Counted from the first letter of the stretch, positions 8,210-18,196 are shown. The stretch is DNA of 64,000 bases from Lachnospiraceae bacterium (GCA_021199495.1 JAJQHY010000039.1:34034-98033), one strand, 5' to 3'. A program made the numbers and translations. Notes: generated by a model not told the origin, from the letters alone.

Positions 8210-10105
8210 ATGATTCTCAACTGCCAGAATATTCAGAAGAGCTTTCTCGAGGTGCCGGTTTTAAAAAACGTCACCTTCCATATGGAGGACAATGAAAAAG
8301 TCGCGCTTGTCGGCATCAACGGTGCAGGCAAGACCACACTTTTGCGCATCATCGTCGGCCAGTTGTCTGCGGATGAAGGACTCGTCACCTTATCAAAGGA
8401 TGCCTCCTTCGGATATCTGGCGCAGAACGACACCCTGAACACGGATCTCACCATATACGATGAACTCTTAAGCGTCAAACAGCACCTGATTGTCCTGGAA
8501 CAGAAAATCCGCACCAGTGAAGCGCGGATGAAGCACTTAGATGGCGCTGCCTTATCGGAACTGATGGACCAGTACAGCCGTCTGACCCACCAGTTCGAGT
8601 CGGAGGGCGGCTACCAGTACCAGAGTGAAATCACCGGTGTGCTCAAAGGTCTTGGCTTTGCCGAGGAAGAATTTTCAAAGCCGGTCAACACACTATCCGG
8701 CGGTCAGAAAACCCGTGTGGCCTTAGGCCGCCTGCTTTTACAGAAACCGGATCTGATTATCTTAGATGAGCCCACCAACCACCTGGATTTAAACTCCATC
8801 GCCTGGCTGGAGACTTACCTTTTAAATTATAAGGGCGCCGTGCTTTTAGTCTCCCACGACCGCTATTTTCTGGACCGGGTGGTCACAAAGGTCGTGGAGC
8901 TGGATCAGACAAAATCCACCGTATTTTCGGGCAATTATTCCGACTATATTATGAAAAAGGAACAGTTAAAGATCGCCGCGCAGAATGCCTGGGAAAATCA
9001 GCAGCGGGAATTAAAGCACCAGCGGGAAGTCATCGAAAAGCTGCGCTCCTTCAACCGGGAGAAGTCCATTAAACGGGCGGAAAGCCGGGAGAAGATGTTA
9101 AACCGGATGGAGGTTCTCGACAAACCCATGGAGGCTGAAACGGACATGCAGCTCACACTCGAGCCGGCCATTTTAAGCGGACGCGACGTTCTGCATATCG
9201 AGAATTTAAGCAAATCCTATGGAGATCTTAAGCTGTTTGACCACTTTGATTACGACCTGCGCAGAGGCGAGCACGTAGCCATCATCGGCGACAACGGCAC
9301 GGGCAAGACCACCTTATTAAAAATCTTAAACGGCCTGGAAAAGGCTGACACCGGCTTTTTTAAACTGGGCACCAATGTGGAAATCGGATATTATGACCAG
9401 GAGCAGCAGCTGCTGCACCCTCAAAAGACGCTCTTTGAGGAAATCTCAGATGAGTATCCGGATATGAACAATACCCGTATCCGCAACGTCCTGGCCGCGT
9501 TCCTCTTTACCGGGGATGATGTTTTCAAACAGATCAGATCCTTAAGCGGCGGCGAAAAGGGTCGCCTCTCCTTAGCGAAGCTGATGCTCTCCAATGCCAA
9601 CTTTATCATCCTGGATGAGCCCACCAACCACCTGGACATTGCCAGCAAGGAAATCCTCGAGGACGCCCTGAATAATTATTCCGGCACGCTTCTGTACGTC
9701 TCGCACGACCGGTACTTTATCAACCGTACCGCCTCCGGGATCCTGGAGCTTTGCGGCGGCCGGTTCCACTATTATGACGGGAATTACGATTATTATCTGG
9801 AAAAAAGAATTGTACCCGCCGAGGCTTCGGACTTAAAGATCGAAGAGGCAGAATCACAGAATAAGCTGGACTGGAAAACGCAGAAGGAAGCCCAGGCAAA
9901 GGCCCGCAAAAAAGAAAATGATCTTCGCAAATGCGAAGAAAAAATCGCCTCTCTGGAGGAAGCCATCCACGCCATAGAGGAGCAGATGGCCCTGCCGGAA
10001 ATCGCCTGCAGCTCCTTAAAGCTGACAGAGCTGACAAAAGAACAGACAGCGCTGCTTAAGGAACTGGATGCACAGTATCTTCTGTGGGAGGAGCTGGCGG
10101 AATAA
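8210..10105 (+). CDS. ABC-F family ATPase (ribosome-associated)
   Basis: This 631-residue soluble protein has two ATP-binding cassettes and no membrane segment. The first has GINGAGKTT (35-43), LSGGQKTR and ILDEPTNHLD. The second has GDNGTGKTT, LSGGEKGR and ILDEPTNHLD. A charged linker joins them, and a C-terminal coiled coil (about 555-625) follows. This is the layout of ABC-F translation factors such as YdiF and YfmR, which act on the ribosomal E site; some members confer antibiotic protection. The start is ATG 8210 with AGGAAG upstream. It is transcribed alone from a strong promoter. YdiF-like is my best guess; a specific role cannot be read. Confidence 0.9.
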   Translation: MILNCQNIQKSFLEVPVLKNVTFHMEDNEKVALVGINGAGKTTLLRIIVGQLSADEGLVTLSKDASFGYLAQNDTLNTDLTIYDELLSVKQHLIVLEQKIRTSEARMKHLDGAALSELMDQYSRLTHQFESEGGYQYQSEITGVLKGLGFAEEEFSKPVNTLSGGQKTRVALGRLLLQKPDLIILDEPTNHLDLNSIAWLETYLLNYKGAVLLVSHDRYFLDRVVTKVVELDQTKSTVFSGNYSDYIMKKEQLKIAAQNAWENQQRELKHQREVIEKLRSFNREKSIKRAESREKMLNRMEVLDKPMEAETDMQLTLEPAILSGRDVLHIENLSKSYGDLKLFDHFDYDLRRGEHVAIIGDNGTGKTTLLKILNGLEKADTGFFKLGTNVEIGYYDQEQQLLHPQKTLFEEISDEYPDMNNTRIRNVLAAFLFTGDDVFKQIRSLSGGEKGRLSLAKLMLSNANFIILDEPTNHLDIASKEILEDALNNYSGTLLYVSHDRYFINRTASGILELCGGRFHYYDGNYDYYLEKRIVPAEASDLKIEEAESQNKLDWKTQKEAQAKARKKENDLRKCEEKIASLEEAIHAIEEQMALPEIACSSLKLTELTKEQTALLKELDAQYLLWEELAE

Positions 10106-10145
10106 ACAGATCGCAATACGGGCAGTCATCCGACGTTAAAAAGCG

Positions 10146-12182
10146 TCATGTATCGTTCGATCCAGGATGCCCTGCACCGGGAAAGGCACCCGCTTCCCGC
10201 AGGAAACCGCCCTTATCATGTCTCTCAGTCAGGCGATCAGAATTGTCCGCATTTATCCTGTCGCCCTCCGCCAGATAGCGGTTTGCCTGCGTGGAAAACA
10301 TTGTATAATAAATTCCTCCGGCCGCCATCAGCTCCTGATGCGTACCGCTCTCCACCAGTTCTCCCGCGGACAGCACTAATATCTTCGTCGCCACAGTCGC
10401 GCTCGAAAGCCTGTGCGATACAAAGAAGGTCGTCTTATCCTCCCTGAGCCTGTCAAATTCATTATAGATTTCCTGTTCGGCAATCGCGTCCAAAGACGCC
10501 GTAGGCTCATCCAATATCAGAACGTCGGAATCTGAGTAGAACGCTCTCGCAATCGAGATCTTCTGCCACTGCCCGATCGAAGGTTCAATTCCCTCCGGCT
10601 CAAAATAGCGCATCAACGGTGTGTCGTATTCCTTCGGCAGTGCCCGGATAAATTCATCGGCTGAGCTCGCCTTCGCCGCCGCGTGGATTTCCTCCTCTTT
10701 CACAGGCTTCTCAATCTGGCCGAAGGAAATATTCTCCGTGACAGTAAACGCGTATTTGCCGAAATCCTGGAAAATGGCGCCGTACATGCCGTAAAGCTGC
10801 TCCACATCATACTCTTTGATATCGTGTCCGTCCAAAAGGATGACGCCCTCCGTCGGATCATACAGACGCATCAGAAGCTTTAAAAGCGTTGTCTTGCCAG
10901 CGCCGTTTAAACCAACCAGCACCACCGTATCGCCCGGATCCACTTTAAAACTGACGTTTTTAATCACGTTTCGGCTCGTGCCCGGATAATGGAATGAAAC
11001 ATTCTGAAACTCGATGGTATGCCCGCAGTGGCGCTTCACCGGCAGGGCCTCGGGAATGCTGGGCACAATATGCTTTTTCTCATTCATGAAAACAATCATA
11101 TTCTCAATGAAGAGCGTGCCTTCATAGATGGTGGAGGTCTTGCTCACCAGGGTGGTAATGCAGGTGGCGATCGACGTCAGCGCCCCCGTATACAGCGAAT
11201 AATCACCGATCTTCCCCTGCCCGGAAGCCACCGTGTATGCGATAAAGAAGAACAGGCCGCAATTGACCGTGGTGGTCAGAAGTGTGGTCAGAATGCTCCA
11301 GGTTCCCTCCTTCACGATCAGGCTGCGGATTCCCGCGAAATATTTCTGAAAGACCTTATTATAATTGACAATAAACATGTCGGACAGGTTGAAAAGGCGC
11401 AGCTCCTTCACCATGTCCTTGTTCATCAGCGTGTCCGAATAATAGGTCATCTGCCGTCTGTCCTTGGAGCGGCGGCGCATATACCTGTAATTTTTATTCC
11501 GATAGACAAATGTAATAATGGCGCTCGGCAGGGACAGGACGATGACAATCAGCGGCGTGAACCAGGCGATCGCGCTTAAAATGATAATAAAACTGACCGT
11601 GGAAATCAGCGTGCTGGCGATGGAAAACGTCGCGCTGATAACATTGATCAGTCCGGAATCCGCTTCCCGGTTGGCATTCTCGAATTTCTCATAAAATTCC
11701 GGCATATCAAAGGAGGCCACATCGATCTCCTTCGCTTTATTCATCAGCTTGACCTTGACATGTTTGGAAACCAGCTCTCCGGAAATGCGCGTGACCATGT
11801 TGCTGACATTGGAGACAACACTGGTGAAAAACATATAGCCGAACTGCAGAATCATCGCCGGCAGCAGATACGCTGTCAGTTCTGCGAGTGTAGTCATCCC
11901 GCCAGTCAGCACATCCGACACATGGTTTAACAGATTCGCGGATATGTAAGCCGAGATAACCGGCGATACGCCGTCAAAAAGTGCCATCAGCGCCATTAAA
12001 AAGAGCAGACTCTTTCTCGCCTCCCAGACCAGGCGCACAATGTAGAGCAGACGGTACGCCGTCCCGTGAATCACCCTGTATAAATATCCCGGAACCTCGC
12101 TTAACGACTTCGGCTTCGGTTCCTTGAGCATCTCAATCTGTCTCTCCCGTGAACCGGGTCCTCCAAATCCTCCTGGCGGCAT
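10146..12182 (-). CDS. ABC exporter half-transporter (fused permease and ATPase)
   Basis: This 678-residue protein has an N-terminal Gly/Pro-rich stretch. A six-span exporter membrane domain (about 55-350) and one nucleotide-binding domain follow. The latter has Walker A VGLNGAGKTTLL and Walker B LILDEPTASLD, but the signature reads PSIGQWQK instead of LSGGQ. That degenerate form is common in one subunit of heterodimeric exporters. A 35-40 residue tail follows the last conserved helix. The likely partner is the exporter at 18197-20005. ATG 12182 is preceded by AAAGGAG. The substrate (peptide, lipid or drug) cannot be told. Confidence 0.88.
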   Translation of the reverse strand: MPPGGFGGPGSRERQIEMLKEPKPKSLSEVPGYLYRVIHGTAYRLLYIVRLVWEARKSLLFLMALMALFDGVSPVISAYISANLLNHVSDVLTGGMTTLAELTAYLLPAMILQFGYMFFTSVVSNVSNMVTRISGELVSKHVKVKLMNKAKEIDVASFDMPEFYEKFENANREADSGLINVISATFSIASTLISTVSFIIILSAIAWFTPLIVIVLSLPSAIITFVYRNKNYRYMRRRSKDRRQMTYYSDTLMNKDMVKELRLFNLSDMFIVNYNKVFQKYFAGIRSLIVKEGTWSILTTLLTTTVNCGLFFFIAYTVASGQGKIGDYSLYTGALTSIATCITTLVSKTSTIYEGTLFIENMIVFMNEKKHIVPSIPEALPVKRHCGHTIEFQNVSFHYPGTSRNVIKNVSFKVDPGDTVVLVGLNGAGKTTLLKLLMRLYDPTEGVILLDGHDIKEYDVEQLYGMYGAIFQDFGKYAFTVTENISFGQIEKPVKEEEIHAAAKASSADEFIRALPKEYDTPLMRYFEPEGIEPSIGQWQKISIARAFYSDSDVLILDEPTASLDAIAEQEIYNEFDRLREDKTTFFVSHRLSSATVATKILVLSAGELVESGTHQELMAAGGIYYTMFSTQANRYLAEGDRINADNSDRLTERHDKGGFLREAGAFPGAGHPGSNDT

Positions 12183-12230
12183 ACGCAGCTTCTCCTTTTT
12201 ATCTCTTTCCTGTCTGTCATATTCTTCTTG

Positions 12231-12254
12231 TCATGAATGCGCTTTCATCATGAT
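12231..12254. promoter_or_regulatory. candidate operator TCATGA-N11-TCATGA (copy 1)
   Basis: TCATGA (12231-12236) and TCATGAT (12248-12254) are separated by 11 bases, 49-72 bp upstream of the ABC exporter start. Read on the minus strand it begins ATATCATGA and has AAAG near the centre. The motif at 14778-14804 has the same layout. The regulator is unknown. Confidence 0.5.
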
Positions 12255-12288
12255 ATGACAAAAAATAGCGTTTCGCAGCTTTAAACAG

Positions 12289-14697
12289 TTACAGCACATT
12301 CTCAAAATCCATATCGCTCGCGTAATAAAAGGAAGTATAGCACGGCTGGTTATAGCAGTTATTCTGCCAGGCCACACCGCAGCGGTACATGGTATCGTGC
12401 ATCAGCGTGAACAGCTTATGCTCCGTGATTTCCGTATTCACGTAAATGCGGATCGCGCTGCTGTCGCGGGTGCGCAGCAATATTTCCTCCCGGAAATCTC
12501 CGAACACATCCGCAATCAGGCAGGGATTGCCCTTGGTACCGTTGTTGGTCGCCGTCTCCTCATCCGTGAGCATCACGCCGTGAGTCAGGTCGCTGATGAC
12601 AGGCGTCCGCTCCCCGTTCTGATCCGGCACAGCGTCCACGATCTGGGTCGACAAATCAGCCGCCCATTTGATGTTGGCGTTGGTGCCGGGCGTCTTCACA
12701 TCCAGGAAAGCGCCTTTGCAGTCGCGCACTCCCTTCACCCATACCTGCAGGCCGCGCACACCGGGCACAACATCCCCGATCATGCACCTGCCCAGGTCGC
12801 CCTCCGCCTTCTCGCCGAAAAGCACCCTGCCCGTCTCTGCGTCCCGCAGGGCATAGCCGTAGGGAACGCTTTTTCCGCCCTCAAACACGTTGAAAATCTC
12901 AAAACCGGGCCTGTCCGGGTCAATTCTGGCTACGTGCATGGAATCGCCGTGACCCAGCTTTTTCAACCTGTCGTCCGGCATTCTGTCCCGGCTCGAATAC
13001 AGCACGCTGCCGTCATGATCGATGACCGCCGCGCCATAAATAATCTCCTGGCAGCCGTCGCCGTCCACATCCGCCACGGCAAGAGAATGATCTCCCTGAC
13101 CGGTAAGAACCCCGTAGACCGGATCGGTTCCCTCGCCCATGTCCCGACCCATAAAGGGATTATTCATGGGCACATAACCACTGTCCACCTTAAAATATTC
13201 ATGGTGCTTTCTCTCAAAAAAGTCATAGGCGGTGACCGTCGTCCTGGTGTAATACCCCCTGCAGATAATCAGGTAAGGTCTGACTCCGTCCAGATAAGCC
13301 ACGCCTGACAGGAACCGGTCCACCCGGTTTAAGGGCTCAATCCGGTTCCACACATAGTCGCCCCATAAAAGGCCGTCGTCCTCCCTGGGCACCGGGAAGG
13401 GAATGGTCTCGATCTCTTCCCCGTCACCGGAAAACATGGTCAGATACTCCGGTCCGGTGAAAATGTAGCCCTCAAATTTGCGCAGCTCATTTTTTTCACT
13501 CCTGGAAGGTGCGAACACATCCATAAAATAATCGGTCAGCGCCCGTGCGTCTTTTTCAGAGAGCGGGTACTCGTACCGCTTTTCAATCCCGAAGCACTCC
13601 TCCAGGGTGGCGGGCCAGTGTCCGGCCTGCACCTCCTTATGCTCTGTCCAGTGCATGAACACGTCCACGATATGCTCGTAGTAATCCGCCGCCGTGCAGA
13701 CATAATTGTCCGTATCCGTCACGCCGGCTTTCCGGTCGCTCTCAGAGATGGTGATATATTTTTCTGAAATGATATTCCCGGCCTCATCATAGCGGGTGAT
13801 CTTCGTGCCCGGCGCGGTTTTCACAGACATCTCGGCGCAGCCGTCGCCGTCAAAATCATAGACCATGAACTGGGTATAATGTGCGCCTGAGCGGATATTC
13901 GGACCCATGTCCAGCCTCCACAAAAGCCGGCCATCCAGCTTGTAGCAGTCGATATAGCAGTTGCCCGTGTAGCCCTTGTGAATCACATCATGGGAATTGG
14001 ACGGATCCCACTTCACATAAAACTCATACTCCCCGTCGCCGTCCGCATCTCCCACACTCATGTCGTTGGCGGAATAGGTGTACGTCTGCCCTGCAGGCGT
14101 GACGCCGGGCGCCGGAACCTGCATAGGGATCTCCACATACCCTTTCTTCGCCATGGCGGCACTGACAGGTGCGCAAAGATCGCCCTCCTGGCCGTTTAAA
14201 AAAGGAGCTACCTGATACGCGTCCTGCTCCGTGCCCTCCTGATCCAGGTAGTTGGTGCTGTCACTCACCAGGCCAAGCCGCTGCCCGTTTTTATATACCA
14301 CATAGTCCGTGCCAATCAGTCCGGTTTCACAATATCCGCTCGCTTCTTCCTTCCACATCCGCCAGGCTAAAAAGACACCGTTGCCGCTCATCACAGCCAC
14401 CAGACCGCGGTTTAAACGCTCCAGCTGTTCTGCGCGCTTCCAGAAAACCGGAATCTCCAGCACGGGACTGGTCTCCAAAACCGTCTCCCCCTTACAGGCC
14501 TCCACATAGACGTAGTTTTTCCTGTGCGTTCCCTTTCTAAGGGTAAAGGAAAGACCCGCTTCCTCTCCCACCAGCCTGTACTGCATCCCGGTGGTCTTTA
14601 CATCCGACCAGAAAATCCGGTAGGTCTGTGCGCCTTCCACCGCGTTCCAGCTAATTGTAATGTATTGTTTCTCCAGTTCCATAACCGAGACCTTCAT
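12289..14697 (-). CDS. rhamnogalacturonan lyase, PL11 family (cytosolic)
   Basis: This protein of about 802 residues has an N-terminal fibronectin-III-like module (ITISWNAVEGAQTYRIFW). The PL11 propeller follows, rich in Ca2+-binding DxDxDG loops (GDADGDGEYEFYVKWDPSN, YDFDGDGCAEMSVKTAPG, ADVDGDGCQEI). These match the YesW/YesX lyases, which cleave the rhamnogalacturonan-I backbone by beta-elimination. There is no signal peptide, so it probably acts on imported oligosaccharides. The start is uncertain: ATG 14697 (GGGGAGGT 14 bases upstream) or ATG 14682. The nearest gene downstream on the same strand is an ABC exporter. The YesL-like gene at 40545 and the LplABC-like transporters fit a pectin-use role. 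Confidence 0.88.
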   Translation of the reverse strand: MKVSVMELEKQYITISWNAVEGAQTYRIFWSDVKTTGMQYRLVGEEAGLSFTLRKGTHRKNYVYVEACKGETVLETSPVLEIPVFWKRAEQLERLNRGLVAVMSGNGVFLAWRMWKEEASGYCETGLIGTDYVVYKNGQRLGLVSDSTNYLDQEGTEQDAYQVAPFLNGQEGDLCAPVSAAMAKKGYVEIPMQVPAPGVTPAGQTYTYSANDMSVGDADGDGEYEFYVKWDPSNSHDVIHKGYTGNCYIDCYKLDGRLLWRLDMGPNIRSGAHYTQFMVYDFDGDGCAEMSVKTAPGTKITRYDEAGNIISEKYITISESDRKAGVTDTDNYVCTAADYYEHIVDVFMHWTEHKEVQAGHWPATLEECFGIEKRYEYPLSEKDARALTDYFMDVFAPSRSEKNELRKFEGYIFTGPEYLTMFSGDGEEIETIPFPVPREDDGLLWGDYVWNRIEPLNRVDRFLSGVAYLDGVRPYLIICRGYYTRTTVTAYDFFERKHHEYFKVDSGYVPMNNPFMGRDMGEGTDPVYGVLTGQGDHSLAVADVDGDGCQEIIYGAAVIDHDGSVLYSSRDRMPDDRLKKLGHGDSMHVARIDPDRPGFEIFNVFEGGKSVPYGYALRDAETGRVLFGEKAEGDLGRCMIGDVVPGVRGLQVWVKGVRDCKGAFLDVKTPGTNANIKWAADLSTQIVDAVPDQNGERTPVISDLTHGVMLTDEETATNNGTKGNPCLIADVFGDFREEILLRTRDSSAIRIYVNTEITEHKLFTLMHDTMYRCGVAWQNNCYNQPCYTSFYYASDMDFENVL

Positions 14698-14777
14698 ATA
14701 TGCTATCTGTACCTCCCCTGAACATTCAGTTGAAAAGCCCATCAAAACCATCGGCCGTCCGATGGCATAGTATTTTT

Positions 14778-14804
14778 ATATCATGAGCAAAGGACGCTCA
14801 TGAT
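14778..14804. promoter_or_regulatory. candidate operator TCATGA-N11-TCATGA (copy 2)
   Basis: ATCATGAGC (14780-14788) and GCTCATGAT (14796-14804) form a perfect 9-7-9 inverted repeat with no T-run on either side, so it looks like an operator. It shares ATATCATGA, a central AAAG and the 11-base spacing with the site at 12231-12254. Confidence 0.6.
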
Positions 14805-14871
14805 CCAATTCGCCGCTCGTTATATCATACCGTCATCGTTTTGAAGGGTTCAATTCCAGATTTTCCTTTTT

Positions 14872-14900
14872 TTGACAAAATGCCTTTCATTTTTTATTTT
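14872..14900 (+). promoter_or_regulatory. promoter of the transglutaminase-like gene
   Basis: TTGACA (14872-14877), a 17-bp spacer and TATTTT (14895-14900) lie in a T-rich stretch about 230 bp before the start codon. Confidence 0.55.
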
Positions 14901-15129
14901 TTTCTAACAGTTCCGCCCATCAAGCCTCAGACATATGACGCGCAAGCGGCATATAGCCTTCGAAGAAGGCGGTCTGTGGCCTGCTGTTCTGAACAGTTAC
15001 ATATTTTTCATCTTCTCACAGCGATGGAATTATCATTTCAGCATTATTGACGAAATGACGGATCTGGTTTATAGTTACACTTCAGATCAGCCCCAACCGA
15101 TATCCTGCAGCAGGAGGAAAAAGCAAAGC

Positions 15130-18100
15130 ATGTTTACAGCAGAATATTTTCAGGAAATACAGAAAGGATTTCTTCAGCAGATGCGTCTGCTGGATGAAAG
15201 AATCGCTGCCCTCTCAGCCAAAACCGAAGCCATGCAGCCCCAATCCGAAGAGGGTGCCGGAAATGACTGCGCGGCGGCAGATACGATTTCTGTAAAAATG
15301 CGCACCCTCCTGATTGATAAAAAAACAGAAATTCTGGCTACGCTCCAAAGCCTTCCATCTGATGAAGCGCAAGCGCTCACATTCCTTTACAGCGCAATGC
15401 CGCTGAGTGATCTGCTGGACTATCCGGTATCGTTGTTTGAGGCATACGCAAAGCATGGCGCGTGGCTTTATCAGCATGGCCCATTCGCGGGTAACGTGCC
15501 GGAGCGGCTCTTTGCGAACTATGTGCTGCACCATCGCGTGAATAATGAAGATCTCGTCGATAACCGCGGCTTTTTCTATACGCAGCTGCAGAAGAGCCTC
15601 AGACTGCCTGCCTACACAGCTTCGTGTGCAGGGGAAACGCCCCTCTGTCCAAAAATAAGCTGCGCCGCAGGCACCGCAGACTCGGACTGTGAAGTCAGTA
15701 TCCGTATGTACGATGCGGCGGTAGAGACCAATTACTGGTGCGCCGCGCAGGGAACCTATCGCGCTTCCGACGAGCGGACAGAGAATCCGCTGACCATGTA
15801 CAGCAGTGGTACCGGACGCTGCGGGGAAGAGTCCACGTTTGTCGTAAGCGTGCTGCGCAGCATCGGCCTCCCGGCCCGGCAGGTCTATGTACCGCTCTGG
15901 TCTCATTGCGACGACAACCATGCGTGGGTAGAAGTCTGGTGTGATCATGAATGGTACTTTCTCGGCGCGTGCGAGCCCGAAGAGCGCCTGAATGTCGGCT
16001 GGTTCAACGGTCCGGCATCCAGAGCGATGCTGGTGCACTCCCGCTGGTTTGGCCAGGACGAGCCGCTTGACCCGGTCATCAGTAAAAAAGGCATGGCGCG
16101 CATGCTGAATCATCTGTCCCGTTATGCATATACGACAGAAATCACTGTAAAAACGGAAGATGAGAAGCATAATCCGATCCCTGGCGCTCAGGTACAGTTT
16201 CATGTCCTCAACCAGGGAAACTATGGGTCTGTGGCCGAGCTCATATCCGACAATGACACGTCCACAGACACAAAAGCCGCGGAGGCGGTCGTTCACCTTA
16301 ACACTGGCTATGGAGATCTCTATGTGACGGCGTCCAAGGACGGCGCTTTTGGTGACTGCCTTATCAATCCTGAAAACGGAACAGTCTGCACCATTACCCT
16401 GCATGAAGCGCCTTCCTTAAACAACACCTGGGAGAATATTGATTTCCACGCGCCGTCGCCCGGATTTATGCGCGACGAGGCTCTCACGGATGCGCAGAAA
16501 GCAATCAGTGCCTCACGGCTTGGCAAAGCCACGGCTTTCAGGGAAGCGCGTCTTGCGACCACCTGGCAGGAGGAGCGCGTCGCACATGTACTGGCTCACT
16601 TCCCGGAGTCAGACGCAATTAAGCTGAACGAAATTCTTCACAAAGCGAAGGGGAACCTGCCGGAGCTTTTGAAATTCCTTGCGTGGGATGCAGGTGCGCT
16701 GGTTAACGCCGACTGGGAAGCCGGCCGCCGGGATCACTGGAAGCTTAAGTTGCTTCAGTCGCTGCGCGAAAAAGATTACAAGGATATCACAGCTGAAACC
16801 CTGATCGACTGCTGTGAAAGTGCATTGCCCTACGTCGGGACGATCGAAGCGCCCTCTGACGAGATCTTCTTTCATTTTCTGGCCAACCCCAGAGTGGAGA
16901 ACGAGATGCTGCGTCCCTGCCGGCGCATGCTGACGGAATTCTTCCACGAAGAGGCAGACAACTTGAAAAAAGAGCCGCAGAAGCTGCCCGCATTTATCAA
17001 AAGCCTGCTTACCTCACTTCCTGACGCGGAATACGAACGCCTCGTAACCTCCCCCGCCGGCTGCCTTACCGGCGGCATTGCGAGCAGACTCTCCATCGAC
17101 ATACTCTGCGTGACCCTGTACCGCTGCCTCGGAATTCCGGCAAGGCTGAACACGCTGGATCACAGTCTGCAGTACTATCAGGGCGGGAGGTTTCTCACAA
17201 TTTCAGATACAGAGACTCCATTTGACTGCACAGATGACACATCAAAGCCTTCGAAATCATCAGACATCGATGCAGGAGCTGATAAATCAACAGCACAGGA
17301 AGCCACCATTCCGGCGGACACCGCGCCAGTCAGCGCGGTTCTGAAGCTTGCAGGCGATCACTCTCTGCGTCTTTCAGACCGGGATCACTACTCCGTGAGC
17401 AACTATCAGAACGGAGAATTTGTCCCGCTGTGCCTGGCCGACTCACCGATCGACGCAGAAAAGAATGAACTGACCCTGGAACTGAAGCCTGGTATCTACC
17501 GGGTGCTGACCACAAACCGTATGCCTGACGGAAACCAGCTGGCAAAGCAGATTGTCTTTTCCCTGAAAGCAGGAGAAGAACGCACGCTCGTACTGTCCCT
17601 GCGCACACCATCCTTCAAGGAAAATCTGGTCAATTACCCGGTTGAAGAACTGTATTTTGCCGCAGCAGATGTGCCAGATACGACAATAGATATCCATGAA
17701 AATACTCAGGCCGCCCTTCAAACAGCAGGTATCGCTTTTGACAAACATATCAGCCTGACGCAGCTGATGGAAGGAGACTCTGACAAAGCCCTCTTTATGT
17801 GGCTGGATGTCGGCAGAGAACCCACCGAGCATGTGCTGAACGAGCTCTGTGACCGCAGGGATGCCTATGCCGCTCTGAGAAGTCCGCTGTATGTCGTGCT
17901 GAACAAACCGTATGACCTCTTTGATCCGACCCTGCAGCGCACCATGCGCGCGCTGCCATGCCTGAAGCCAATCCTGGGTCTGTCCAAAGATGACCTGCGC
18001 ACACTCGCGCGGGAAGTCAGCCAGGATGCCGACAGTCTTCCGCTGACTGTGGTCATGAAGAAAGGAAACACCTGTATCTACAGCAGCTGCGGATACAACG

Positions 18101-18141
18101 TCGGAATCACAGATCTGCTGCTGCAGATTCTGCGTGAGTAG
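15130..18141 (+). CDS. large multidomain transglutaminase-like protein
   Basis: This 1003-residue protein has no signal peptide. A helical N-terminal region precedes a transglutaminase core with Cys231 (GRCGEESTF) and His264 (NHAWVEVW). The usual Asp is not evident; the following segment reads FLGACEPEE. A carboxypeptidase-regulatory-like beta domain follows (ITVKTEDEKHNPIPGAQV). Near residue 640 a second transglutaminase-like stretch (GGIASRLSIDILCVTLYRCL) appears, which seems to lack the Cys. The last 140 residues look thioredoxin-like (LPLTVVMKKGNTCIYSSCGY). The start is ATG 15130 with AGGAGG upstream. It could be a protease, peptidase or amidase. It is the only plus-strand gene between the two exporter genes. 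Confidence 0.75.
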   Translation: MFTAEYFQEIQKGFLQQMRLLDERIAALSAKTEAMQPQSEEGAGNDCAAADTISVKMRTLLIDKKTEILATLQSLPSDEAQALTFLYSAMPLSDLLDYPVSLFEAYAKHGAWLYQHGPFAGNVPERLFANYVLHHRVNNEDLVDNRGFFYTQLQKSLRLPAYTASCAGETPLCPKISCAAGTADSDCEVSIRMYDAAVETNYWCAAQGTYRASDERTENPLTMYSSGTGRCGEESTFVVSVLRSIGLPARQVYVPLWSHCDDNHAWVEVWCDHEWYFLGACEPEERLNVGWFNGPASRAMLVHSRWFGQDEPLDPVISKKGMARMLNHLSRYAYTTEITVKTEDEKHNPIPGAQVQFHVLNQGNYGSVAELISDNDTSTDTKAAEAVVHLNTGYGDLYVTASKDGAFGDCLINPENGTVCTITLHEAPSLNNTWENIDFHAPSPGFMRDEALTDAQKAISASRLGKATAFREARLATTWQEERVAHVLAHFPESDAIKLNEILHKAKGNLPELLKFLAWDAGALVNADWEAGRRDHWKLKLLQSLREKDYKDITAETLIDCCESALPYVGTIEAPSDEIFFHFLANPRVENEMLRPCRRMLTEFFHEEADNLKKEPQKLPAFIKSLLTSLPDAEYERLVTSPAGCLTGGIASRLSIDILCVTLYRCLGIPARLNTLDHSLQYYQGGRFLTISDTETPFDCTDDTSKPSKSSDIDAGADKSTAQEATIPADTAPVSAVLKLAGDHSLRLSDRDHYSVSNYQNGEFVPLCLADSPIDAEKNELTLELKPGIYRVLTTNRMPDGNQLAKQIVFSLKAGEERTLVLSLRTPSFKENLVNYPVEELYFAAADVPDTTIDIHENTQAALQTAGIAFDKHISLTQLMEGDSDKALFMWLDVGREPTEHVLNELCDRRDAYAALRSPLYVVLNKPYDLFDPTLQRTMRALPCLKPILGLSKDDLRTLAREVSQDADSLPLTVVMKKGNTCIYSSCGYNVGITDLLLQILRE

Positions 18142-18196
18142 ATCGGAAATTCCGTACTGGCAGGGCGAAACGCTACCGAAGGAGACGCAAAGCAGG

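Larger units (their letters stand above)
14752..15129. other. divergent intergenic region of PL11 and transglutaminase genes
   Basis: This stretch holds the inverted repeat at 14778-14804, a plus-strand promoter at 14872-14900 and a leader of over 200 bases before the transglutaminase start. An open frame continues upstream of that start to 14935, but it lacks a ribosome binding site and crosses the AT-rich leader. No RNA element was recognised. Confidence 0.5.

Noticed and set aside
12397-13308. 303-codon open frame on the plus strand
   Set aside because: It is antisense to the PL11 lyase, lacks a ribosome binding site and gives a His/Arg-rich product without domains. It is a shadow of the real gene.
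15214-16404. 396-codon open frame on the minus strand
   Set aside because: It is antisense to the transglutaminase-like gene, whose catalytic motifs are clear. No family features.
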